Position numbers and translations under genes: made by a program. Below, one piece after another: positions 25,091-32,557 of a stretch of 64,000 nt of DNA (positions are counted from its first letter, which is position 1; each line of letters opens with the position of its first letter). The notes beneath the pieces are model-generated. The model was given only the letters and a program-made list of their open reading frames with translations. It had not been told where the DNA came from and did no database searches. Location: NCBI GenBank assembly GCA_934394815.1, contig CAKRRD010000001.1, forward strand, positions 1 to 64,000. The letters are read 5' to 3'. This DNA is from an uncultured Acetatifactor sp. (GTDB lineage: Bacteria > Bacillota > Clostridia > Lachnospirales > Lachnospiraceae).

Positions 25091-25618
25091 TTATCTGTCC
25101 AGCTTGTTGGGTTCGGGATAGGTCTCACCGAAGGTATCTACGGTAACGCTTGCCATTACCTGATCCTCCAGAGGACGATCACTGTAATCGGTGCGGGTTT
25201 CAGCGATCTTGTTTACAACGTCCATACCCTCGATAACTTTACCGAAAGCAGCGTAGGAGCCATCCAGATGCGGGCTGGTCTTGTGCATGATGAAGAACTG
25301 GCTGCCTGCAGAATCGGGATGCATGGCTCTTGCCATGGACAGAACACCCTCGGTATGCTTCAAATCGTTGGTCACGCCGTTGGCTGCAAACTCACCCTTG
25401 ATGCTGTAGCCGGGGCCACCCATACCGGTGCCATCGGGACATCCGCCCTGGATCATGAAACCACGGATCACACGGTGGAAGATCAGGCCATCGTAAAAAT
25501 GCTTGTTGATCAGACTGATGAAATTGTTAACGGATTCGGGTGCTACTTCAGGATAAAGCTCACATTTGATCACACCGCCGTCTTTCATGGTAATGGTAAC
25601 AATAGGATTCTTTGCCAT
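25091..25618 (-). CDS. Peptidyl-prolyl cis-trans isomerase (cyclophilin type)
   Basis: 175-residue cytoplasmic cyclophilin that speeds proline isomerisation during folding. Catalytic features are FHRVIRGFMIQGGCPDGTG (Arg, Phe, Gln), GVLSMARAMHPDSAGSQFFI and LDGSYAAFGKV. There is no signal peptide. I chose the start at 25618 behind GAAAGGAAAC; the open frame continues upstream for 50 codons into the dispersed repeat and encodes no family sequence. The gene is alone on the minus strand. Confidence 0.93.
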   Translation of the reverse strand: MAKNPIVTITMKDGGVIKCELYPEVAPESVNNFISLINKHFYDGLIFHRVIRGFMIQGGCPDGTGMGGPGYSIKGEFAANGVTNDLKHTEGVLSMARAMHPDSAGSQFFIMHKTSPHLDGSYAAFGKVIEGMDVVNKIAETRTDYSDRPLEDQVMASVTVDTFGETYPEPNKLDR

Positions 25619-25657
25619 AATAGTTTCCTTTCTGTCAGAACTTTGTGTATAATATTT

Positions 25658-25794
25658 GTAGCTATTCAGATCTATACAAATCCTGTCAAATAGGATCGAA
25701 ATGCATATTTGACAGAATTTATATAGCGAGGTAACCACATGAGCAAAAGGAAAGCTGCAAGGCAGCAATTTTGCAATGGGTTCTGAATAGTTAC
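25658..25794. repeat. Dispersed inverted repeat, copy C
   Basis: GTAGCTATTCAGA (25658-25670) and TCTGAATAGTTAC (25782-25794) are inverted with one wobble. The 111-base interior contains a second inverted pair, CTGTCAAATA (25683-25692) and TATTTGACAG (25706-25715). It lies between the divergent cyclophilin and acetyltransferase genes, where their promoters should be. Confidence 0.6.
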
Positions 25795-25841
25795 ATTATA
25801 ACCATTATTCTGGTTAAAGGTAAAGAGGAGAATTGTAGCGG

Positions 25842-26660
25842 ATGTATTTTTTGCGGCAGATCATAGCAGACACAAAAGTAACGCCGGAGAGTATCCCCGG
25901 TCTTCCGGAAAACATTATATTTTCAGAAAATTTGGAGCAAAATTCAGAAACGGACGAGGGAGTACTCTGGATCACCGATCAGGGACAGCGGGCACAGGAA
26001 CTGCTTTGTCAGGGGCACCCGGTGCTGGCATGGCTTCATGAAGATAACAGAGAGCAGGACTTTTCCGGTGTCCGGTATGCCTGTGAAGATATCGGTGAAC
26101 TGGATGGGGACTATCTGGAGAAGGTCTATCGCAGATATGCGGGGATCCCCTGGGATATCCTGACCACGGAACGCTGCCTTGTCCGGGAGACTGGTGTAGA
26201 GGATCTGGATGCCTTCTATGAGATCTATGCGGAGCCTTCCGTGACGCAGTATACGGAGGGGGTGTATCCGGAACGGGCACAGGAAGAAGCTTATTTGAAA
26301 GACTATACGGAAAATATGTATTACTTTTATAATTACGGAGTCTGGACGATCTGTGACAAAGCCACCGGACAGGTGATCGGCAGAGCGGGGTTCTCCAACC
26401 GCGAAGGTTATGAGGATCCGGAACTGGGTTTCGTCATCGGTGTTCCCTGGCAGAGACAGGGATATGCCACAGAGGTGTGCAGGGCATTATTAAAATACGG
26501 GAAAGTAGAACTGGGATTTGAGAGAGTGCAGATGTTAGTGATGCCCGGAAACGAAACATCCCTGCACCTTGCGGAAAACCTGGGTTTTCAACGGTTGGAC
26601 CAGGTAACGTGGAAAGGAATCTTATACCAGAGACTCCTTCGGAATCTCGAAAAAATATAA
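25842..26660 (+). CDS. Two-domain GNAT (RimJ/RimL-like) acetyltransferase
   Basis: 272 residues. The last 165 or so form a RimJ/RimL-type GNAT domain. It starts TERCLVRETGVEDLDAFYEI, has the acetyl-CoA loop VPWQRQGYATEVCRALL and ends NETSLHLAENLGFQRL. The first 100 or so residues are an extra N-terminal domain with strands VLWITDQGQRAQELL and HPVLAWLHEDN, resembling the small phosphatase-like domain sometimes fused to such enzymes; I cannot name it. The substrate is unknown. AAGAGGAG precedes the ATG. Confidence 0.8.
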   Translation: MYFLRQIIADTKVTPESIPGLPENIIFSENLEQNSETDEGVLWITDQGQRAQELLCQGHPVLAWLHEDNREQDFSGVRYACEDIGELDGDYLEKVYRRYAGIPWDILTTERCLVRETGVEDLDAFYEIYAEPSVTQYTEGVYPERAQEEAYLKDYTENMYYFYNYGVWTICDKATGQVIGRAGFSNREGYEDPELGFVIGVPWQRQGYATEVCRALLKYGKVELGFERVQMLVMPGNETSLHLAENLGFQRLDQVTWKGILYQRLLRNLEKI

Positions 26661-26679
26661 AGAAATTATAAAAAACGGG

Positions 26680-26708
26680 TTGACACTGTAAAAACACGGT
26701 GCTATACT
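26680..26708 (+). promoter_or_regulatory. amt promoter
   Basis: Consensus-quality TTGACA (26680-26685), 17-base spacer and TATACT (26703-26708). Transcription should begin near 26715, only a few bases before the first hairpin. Confidence 0.85.
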
Positions 26709-26721
26709 CTCACCATAGCAA

Positions 26722-26755
26722 AGGCGCTACAGATAAAAACTGTAGTGCCTTTTTT
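26722..26755 (+). terminator. Attenuator hairpin 1 in the amt leader
   Basis: AGGCGCTACAG (26722-26732) pairs with CTGTAGTGCCT (26740-26750), one wobble, followed by TTTTT. Placed between the promoter and amt, it would end most transcripts at about 40 bases unless an antitermination signal acts. Confidence 0.75.
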
Positions 26756-26787
26756 GTTCGGAAGAATCACAACGCGCGTGGCCGGAC

Positions 26788-26890
26788 AAAAATAGCGTAA
26801 GGGTATGTGGAAAACAGGTTAGCTGCTATACCCAAAAGATGCGATGCAATGGGGCTTCGGAGGATGAGACCATAGTATCGCTATTTTTTT
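26788..26890 (+). promoter_or_regulatory. Attenuator-like structured leader 2 of amt
   Basis: AAAATAGCG (26789-26797) can pair with CGCTATTTT (26879-26887), which ends in a T run. GCGAT (26841-26845) can instead pair with the overlapping ATCGC (26877-26881). GGGTAT/ATACCC (26801-26806/26828-26833) forms another stem. The enclosed GCAATGGGGCTTCGGAGGAT-GAGACC resembles targets of ANTAR-type RNA-binding antiterminators known to control nitrogen genes in Clostridia. That link is a hypothesis. Confidence 0.5.
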
Positions 26891-26944
26891 ACACCTGTGA
26901 AATATTGTGGAAGATATTTCACGAAGAGTGAGGAGGAAAATGTT

Positions 26945-28696
26945 ATGACAGAAGAAATCTTAAGCGCAGTAGACGGTCAATTATTTGCAGTCTGGTTTCT
27001 GATCGGTGCGGCCCTGGTGTTCTGGATGCAGGCAGGATTCGCAATGGTGGAGACCGGATTTACCAGAGCCAAGAATGCCGGTAATATCCTGATGAAGAAT
27101 CTGATGGATTTCTGTATCGGTACCGTAGTGTTTATTCTGATTGGCTTTGGATTGTTACTTGGTGAAGATGTAGTAGGTCTGATCGGTAAGCCCGGACTGG
27201 ATATCTTTACCGCCTATGAGAATTTTGATTATTCAAATTTCGTATTTAACCTGGTGTTCTGTGCTACCACAGCTACCATCGTATCCGGTGCTATGGCAGA
27301 GAGAACCAAATTCTTATCTTATTGTATTTACTCCGGTGTGATCTCCGCATTGATCTATCCCATCGAAGCTCACTGGATCTGGGGCGGCGGCTGGCTGGCA
27401 CAGCTTGGCTTCCATGATTTCGCAGGATCCTGTGCAATCCACATGGTAGGTGGTATTTCCGCACTGATCGGTGCAAAATTGTTAGGACCCCGTATTGGTA
27501 AGTTCGATAAGGATAAGAGTGGTAAGATCGTAAAAGTAAATGCATTTCCCGGACATAACCTTCCGATCGGATGTCTCGGTGTATTCATTCTGTGGCTTGG
27601 CTGGTATGGATTCAACGGTGCCGCTTGTACTTCCGTAGAGCAGTTAGGTTCCGTATTCCTTACCACGACCGTAGCTCCCGCAGTTGCAACCGTAGTCTGC
27701 ATGATTTTTACCTGGATCAAGTATGGCAAACCCGATGTATCTATGTGCCTGAATGCATCTCTGGCAGGTCTGGTAGCAATTACTGCTCCCTGTGATGTGA
27801 CCGACTGCTTCGGTGCTATCGTAATCGGTGCAGTTGCAGGACTTCTGGTAGTATTCGGTGTATGGCTTCTGGATTACAAGTTACATGTTGATGATCCCGT
27901 AGGTGCAGTTGCAGTACATTGCCTGAACGGTATCTGGGGTACCATTGCAACCGGTCTGTTCGCAACCACTTCCGCACCCGGTAACGACAGCGTTGTAGGT
28001 CTGTTCTATGGCGGCGGATTCAAGCAGCTTGGTTTACAGCTGTTAGGTTTTGTAAGTGTAGCAGCATGGACTGCAGTAACCATTACCATTGCATTCCTGA
28101 TCATCAAGGCAACCGTTGGCTTACGCGTATCTGAGGAAGAGGAAATTGTAGGTCTGGATTCCTGCGAGCATGGTCTTCCTTCCGCATATGCAGGCTTCAG
28201 CATTATGGATATTTCCAACACTATGACCATGGAAGTAAATGAGAATACCAGTCTTGGTGTAAGTGATTATGACGCAGCTTCCGCAACCATGAAGGAAGCA
28301 GCAGTAAAGGTAGAGACCGTTCCGGCAGCAATTCCCGCAACCGGAATCTACAAAGTAGTGGTTATTGCAAAGCTTGCCCGGTTCGAGACTTTGAAGAAAG
28401 CACTGAACGATCTGGGTGTTACCGGTATGACCATGACACAGGTTATGGGCTGTGGCGTACAGAAGGGCGCCGGCGAGATGTATCGTGGAGTTGAGATGGA
28501 TGCGACCCTGCTGCCTAAGGTAAAGGTTGAGGTCGTAGTCAGCAAGATTCCCGTAGCTACCGTAATCGAGGCTGCCAAGAAGGCTCTGTACACCGGACAT
28601 ATCGGTGATGGCAAGATCTTCGTCTACAATGTAGACAAGGTAGTGAAGGTCCGTACCGGCGAAGAAGACTTCGCGGCTCTGCAGGATGTCGAGTAA
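26945..28696 (+). CDS. amt: Ammonium transporter fused to a P-II domain
   Basis: 583 residues. Residues 1 to about 410 form an Amt/Mep ammonium channel with 11 predicted membrane segments, including WFLIGAALVFWMQAGFAMVE and the conserved DFAGSCAIHMVGG. After a roughly 55-residue linker, residues 468-583 form a P-II (GlnB/GlnK) signal domain: GIYKVVVIAKLARFETLKKAL, the T-loop GAGEMYRGVEMDATLLPKVK and GKIFVYNVDKVVKVRTGE. P-II normally plugs the channel in response to ATP/ADP and 2-oxoglutarate; here it is tethered. The Tyr51 uridylylation site is Met, though Tyr46 remains. I chose ATG 26945 behind GAGGAGGAAAATGTT. Confidence 0.92.
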   Translation: MTEEILSAVDGQLFAVWFLIGAALVFWMQAGFAMVETGFTRAKNAGNILMKNLMDFCIGTVVFILIGFGLLLGEDVVGLIGKPGLDIFTAYENFDYSNFVFNLVFCATTATIVSGAMAERTKFLSYCIYSGVISALIYPIEAHWIWGGGWLAQLGFHDFAGSCAIHMVGGISALIGAKLLGPRIGKFDKDKSGKIVKVNAFPGHNLPIGCLGVFILWLGWYGFNGAACTSVEQLGSVFLTTTVAPAVATVVCMIFTWIKYGKPDVSMCLNASLAGLVAITAPCDVTDCFGAIVIGAVAGLLVVFGVWLLDYKLHVDDPVGAVAVHCLNGIWGTIATGLFATTSAPGNDSVVGLFYGGGFKQLGLQLLGFVSVAAWTAVTITIAFLIIKATVGLRVSEEEEIVGLDSCEHGLPSAYAGFSIMDISNTMTMEVNENTSLGVSDYDAASATMKEAAVKVETVPAAIPATGIYKVVVIAKLARFETLKKALNDLGVTGMTMTQVMGCGVQKGAGEMYRGVEMDATLLPKVKVEVVVSKIPVATVIEAAKKALYTGHIGDGKIFVYNVDKVVKVRTGEEDFAALQDVE

Positions 28697-28866
28697 TAAT
28701 GCCAGGGTTATAATCCCTAAGACACGACGTGCGTGCACGGGAGTGGCTTAAGGGATTTATAACCCGATTACGACATGAGCATAAAAGCGGAGCGTAAGCT
28801 TCGCAATATGCGAATGGAGTAAGGATTGTGAGAGCGCATAGCGCGGAACAATCTGTAGGCATTATT
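28695..28866 (+). ncRNA. Four-branch structured element downstream of amt (candidate RNA or repeat)
   Basis: AATAATGCC (28695-28703) and GGCATTATT (28858-28866) form a perfect closing stem. Inside are three arms. The first is a long one, GGGTTATAA/TTATAACCC (28705-28713/28757-28765), continued by TCCCTAAG/CTTAAGGGA. The second is GCGGAGC-GTAA-GCTTCGC (28787-28804), with a GNRA-type loop. The third has outer GATTGT/ACAATC and inner GCGC-ATA-GCGC. It starts at the amt stop codon. It has no coding frame of interest and no T-tract directly after it. I do not recognise a named Rfam family. Confidence 0.5.
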
Positions 28867-28923
28867 TGATTATTAACTTAGCTTTTATCTAATCCCTCAA
28901 TTTGGTATATACATAGGGCTGTG

Positions 28924-28990
28924 CCCGGATGCTGCGACTCATCCGGGTGCAGACAGGGACCCCGGGTGCTTCCACCACCCGGGGTTTTTC
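28924..28990 (+). terminator. Two consecutive hairpins, second a strong terminator
   Basis: CCCGGATG/CATCCGGG (28924-28947) is followed by CCCCGGGTG/CACCCGGGG (28960-28984) and TTTTT. They end the amt transcription unit. Confidence 0.8.
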
Positions 28991-29020
28991 CTGCCCGGAA
29001 TTGTGGATAAGATTGCCCTC

Positions 29021-29049
29021 TTGAAAACGAACGGTGGAAATGATACTAT
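29021..29049 (+). promoter_or_regulatory. Promoter of the MATE gene
   Basis: TTGAAA (29021-29026), 17-base spacer, TACTAT (29044-29049), about 41 bases before the chosen start codon. Confidence 0.6.
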
Positions 29050-29089
29050 CATCGTAGCAGTACAGAATTTCAGAGGGATAACTTTTATC

Positions 29090-30484
29090 ATGGAAGAGAA
29101 TACAAAAAAAATACAGGAACAGACAGAAAATATTACAGTCAAAGAGAACAAGATCGTAACGGGAGTCATCTGGCAACAGCTGCTCCTGTTCTTTTTCCCG
29201 ATTTTGTTCGGAACCTTTTTCCAACAGTTATACAATGCGGCGGACGCGGTGATCGTAGGCCGCTTTGTGGGAAAAGAAGCCTTGTCGGCTGTGGGCGGTG
29301 GAACCGGTACACTGATCCAGCTGTTAGTCGGATTCTTCGTGGGACTGTCCAGCGGAGCCACGGTCATTATCTCCCAATATTACGGAGCAAAGCGGGCCGA
29401 GATGGTAGGCTATGCCGTACACACCGCCATTGCCTTCAGTCTGGTTGCGGGGATCGGCATGATGATCGTGGGTGTCACAGCGGCACCGGCAGCACTGCGG
29501 GCCATGGCGACTCCGGAGGATGTGCTGGGACCGGCGACGACCTACATCCGGATCTATTTTCTGGGCGTTATCGGGAATCTGGTCTACAATATGGGTGCCG
29601 GTATTCTGCGGGCGGTAGGCGATTCCAAAAGACCCTTGTATTTCCTGATTGCCAGCTGCCTGACCAATATCGTGCTGGATATTGTGTTCGTCATCGGACT
29701 TCACATGGGTGTGGCAGGCGCCGCACTGGCGACGATCCTGTCGCAGGCTCTCAGCGCTGTGCTGGTATTATGGGTGCTGATGCGCACCCCGGACATGCAT
29801 CGCCTGGAACTGAAAAAGATCCGTTTTGACGGACGGATGTTCCACCGCATCCTCCGGATCGGACTTCCGGCCGGATTGCAGTCGGTGATGTATACTTCCT
29901 CCAATATCCTGATCCAGTCCAGCGTCAATGCACTGGGAACAGATACGGTGGCGGCATGGACAGCCTACAGCAAGATTGACAGCCTCTTCTGGATGATCGT
30001 CAATGCCTTTGGTATTTCCGTTACCACATTCGTGGGACAGAATTACGGTGCCGGGAAAATGGACCGTGTACACAAGGGCGTCCGTACCTGTATGGGCATT
30101 ACTGCGGGAGCCACCGTACTGCTGTCCGTGATCCTATATAATTATGCGGCCATCTGCTATAATCTGTTTACCACAGATGCACAGGTGGTAGTGATCGGAG
30201 AGAGGATCCTGCATTTTCTGGTACCGACCTACTTTACCTACATTGCCATTGAGATTCTGTCCGGTACGCTGCGCGGCATTGGCGACAGCTGGATTCCCAT
30301 GATTATCTGCTGTCTTGGTATTTGCGTGCTGCGTGTGGTATGGATCCTGACGGCGGTACCTCTGAAAAACGATATTATCACCATCGTATTCAGCTACCCT
30401 CTGACCTGGACGGTGACCAGTATCGCATTTATTGTGTATTATCTGTTTTTCAGCCGTCTGAAGATTGTGGGACGTAAGAAATAA
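29090..30484 (+). CDS. MATE family efflux transporter
   Basis: 464-residue inner-membrane exporter of the MATE/DinF family, expected to expel cationic drugs or metabolites in exchange for Na+ or H+. About 12 hydrophobic segments are visible in two homologous halves. The first half starts VIWQQLLLFFFPILFGTFFQ QLYN-AAD, the usual MATE opening, and AGILRAVGDSKRPLYFLIAS marks the loop between segments. I chose ATG 29090; the frame extends to 29003, but the promoter would then lie inside the gene. The substrate is unknown. Confidence 0.9.
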   Translation: MEENTKKIQEQTENITVKENKIVTGVIWQQLLLFFFPILFGTFFQQLYNAADAVIVGRFVGKEALSAVGGGTGTLIQLLVGFFVGLSSGATVIISQYYGAKRAEMVGYAVHTAIAFSLVAGIGMMIVGVTAAPAALRAMATPEDVLGPATTYIRIYFLGVIGNLVYNMGAGILRAVGDSKRPLYFLIASCLTNIVLDIVFVIGLHMGVAGAALATILSQALSAVLVLWVLMRTPDMHRLELKKIRFDGRMFHRILRIGLPAGLQSVMYTSSNILIQSSVNALGTDTVAAWTAYSKIDSLFWMIVNAFGISVTTFVGQNYGAGKMDRVHKGVRTCMGITAGATVLLSVILYNYAAICYNLFTTDAQVVVIGERILHFLVPTYFTYIAIEILSGTLRGIGDSWIPMIICCLGICVLRVVWILTAVPLKNDIITIVFSYPLTWTVTSIAFIVYYLFFSRLKIVGRKK

Positions 30485-30587
30485 TTTGTAAGATATTGCA
30501 CTTTATTCTATGAAATTTACATAGAAACAGCGAAACAATAAATTTATAATAAAAGCTGCAAAAGATATTTAAAACAAGGAGGATTCT

Positions 30588-31577
30588 ATGTATCAGGCAG
30601 ATGAAAAAAGATATGAAGAAATGAAGTACAATCGCTGCGGTGCCAGCGGATTGCTGCTTCCGGCAGTCTCTCTGGGACTGTGGCACAATTTTGGATCCAA
30701 CGGTAATTTTGACAACATGCTGGACATGTGTCATACCGCTTTTGACCACGGTATTACCCACTTTGACCTGGCGAATAACTACGGACCGGTATATGGTGCG
30801 GCAGAAGAGAATTTCGGACGTATCCTGAAGAAGGATCTGGGAGTGTACCGCGATGAACTGGTCATTTCCACGAAGGCCGGTTACGACATGTGGCCCGGCC
30901 CTTACGGTAACTGGGGCAGCAAAAAGTATCTGGTAGCCAGTCTGGATCAGAGCCTGAAACGTATGGGACTGGATTACGTAGATATTTATTATCATCACAG
31001 ACCGGATCCCAACACACCGCTGGAGGAGACAGTACGGGCGCTGGACGGTATCGTCAGATCCGGTAAGGCATTGTATGTGGGAATCTCCAATTACAATAAG
31101 GAGCAGACCATTGCGGCAGCAGAATTGTTCAAAGAACTGGGAACTCCTTTCATTATCAACCAGAGAAAATATTCCATGTTCGTCAGAGATATTGAAAAAG
31201 ATGGATTGAAAGACTATGCGGCGGCTCACGGCATCGGTATTATTACCTTCAGCCCTCTGGCGCAGGGACTTCTGACCGACCGCTATCTCCACGGAATTCC
31301 CGAGGACAGCCGTATCCGCACTGACGGCCGTTTTCTGAAGGAGACTGCCATTGTAGAGGAGACATTGAAGAAGATCCGCGCTCTGAATGAACTGGCAGCC
31401 CAGAGAGGACAGACATTGGCACAGATGGCATTGTCCTGGATTTTAAGAGATGGAGACATTACCAGTGTTCTGATCGGGGCATCCAGACCCTCTCAGATTC
31501 TGGACAATATCGGCATTGTGCATGCACCCGCTTTCAGCGAGGAAGAGAGACGAAAGATCGAGGAGATCTTAGCCTGA
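30588..31577 (+). CDS. Aldo/keto reductase (YghZ-like)
   Basis: 329-residue NADPH-dependent TIM-barrel oxidoreductase close to the YghZ/L-glyceraldehyde-3-phosphate reductase group and voltage-gated potassium channel beta-like AKRs. The catalytic tetrad can be placed: Asp and Tyr in THFDLANNYG, Lys in ISTKAGYD, His in YYHHRPDPNT. The C-terminal SVLIGASRPSQILDN binds the 2'-phosphate cofactor region. CAAGGAGG precedes the ATG. The gene starts 103 bases after the MATE gene and is followed 24 bases later by an AEC transporter. The physiological substrate, probably an aldehyde, is inferred only. Confidence 0.92.
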   Translation: MYQADEKRYEEMKYNRCGASGLLLPAVSLGLWHNFGSNGNFDNMLDMCHTAFDHGITHFDLANNYGPVYGAAEENFGRILKKDLGVYRDELVISTKAGYDMWPGPYGNWGSKKYLVASLDQSLKRMGLDYVDIYYHHRPDPNTPLEETVRALDGIVRSGKALYVGISNYNKEQTIAAAELFKELGTPFIINQRKYSMFVRDIEKDGLKDYAAAHGIGIITFSPLAQGLLTDRYLHGIPEDSRIRTDGRFLKETAIVEETLKKIRALNELAAQRGQTLAQMALSWILRDGDITSVLIGASRPSQILDNIGIVHAPAFSEEERRKIEEILA

Positions 31578-31601
31578 TAAAAACAGCTTGGAGAGACAAC
31601 G

Positions 31602-32531
31602 ATGGAATTGGCATTGATCACCGCAAAACAGGTAATTGTATTGTTTTTTCTGATATTGACAGGCATTGTCGCAGTGAAGACAGGGATTCTGCAGCCGGAG
31701 AATAAAAAGATATTGTCCAATCTGCTGGTTCAGCTGGTAGTACCCGCAATGATTCTGAATTCCTACATGATGGAATTTGATCCGGAGATCGTGGGGAATC
31801 TGGGGAAAGCGTTAGGCTGCAGTACCCTGTTTTTACTGGTTGGCATTGTTATTACGTTTCTGATTACGGCATTGCTCCCGGGAACCGGCAGAAATCTGCC
31901 GATCCTGCGGTTCGGAACCATGTTTTCCAATGCGGCCTATATGGGATTTCCTCTGATTCAGGCCATTTTCGGAGAAGAGGGACTGATGTATGCCAGTGTG
32001 TATGTCACCATGTTTAATATTTTGTTATGGACCATAGGCTACGCAGTGGTAAGCGGTCAGCCAGATATCAAAAAGGTGGCAAAATCAGTACTGACGAATC
32101 CGGTGCTGTATGCGGTGGTATTGGGGCTGGTGATCTATCTGTGCCGGGTCCCGGTGCCGGCTGTCGTTCAGTCACCATTATCGTATATCGGCAACATGAA
32201 TACCCCCATGTCCATGCTGCTCACCGGTATGCTCATCGCAGGGGTAACGGACTGGAGAAAGCTGTTCAACCGGCAGAATGGGCTGGCACTTCTCCTGCGA
32301 ATGGTGGTGACCCCGGCCTGCTGTCTGGGTCTAAGCTACCTGTTTTCACTGCAGGGAATCGTAGTGGCGGTGGCTCTTTTGCTGGAGGCCTGCCCCTGCG
32401 CGGCAATTACTTCCGTATTTGCCGTGCAGTTCGGACACGATGAGGATCTGGCCGCAGGTATGGTAGTCTGCTCTACGGTGATAAGTATTGTAACGCTGCC
32501 TGTGATGGCTTTTCTTCTTCCGGTAATATAG
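31602..32531 (+). CDS. AEC family transporter
   Basis: 309-residue membrane protein of the auxin-efflux-carrier family, which in bacteria exports or exchanges organic acids such as malate. Ten hydrophobic segments are visible. The family signatures are VPAMILNSYM after the first segment, FSNAAYMGFPLIQAIFGEEG around residues 107-126 and the late EACPCAAITSVFAVQFG. It is probably co-transcribed with the preceding reductase, which hints at handling a reduced acid or aldehyde product. That functional link is inference. Confidence 0.85.
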   Translation: MELALITAKQVIVLFFLILTGIVAVKTGILQPENKKILSNLLVQLVVPAMILNSYMMEFDPEIVGNLGKALGCSTLFLLVGIVITFLITALLPGTGRNLPILRFGTMFSNAAYMGFPLIQAIFGEEGLMYASVYVTMFNILLWTIGYAVVSGQPDIKKVAKSVLTNPVLYAVVLGLVIYLCRVPVPAVVQSPLSYIGNMNTPMSMLLTGMLIAGVTDWRKLFNRQNGLALLLRMVVTPACCLGLSYLFSLQGIVVAVALLLEACPCAAITSVFAVQFGHDEDLAAGMVVCSTVISIVTLPVMAFLLPVI

Positions 32532-32557
32532 CATTTTGAAGCAGGAAAAGCAGCGTT

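Noticed and set aside
26756..26890. Glutamine (glnA-type) riboswitch in the amt leader
   Set aside because: The conserved core of that riboswitch class is not visible; alternative stems and a GGGGC...GAGACC segment fit an ANTAR-like target better.
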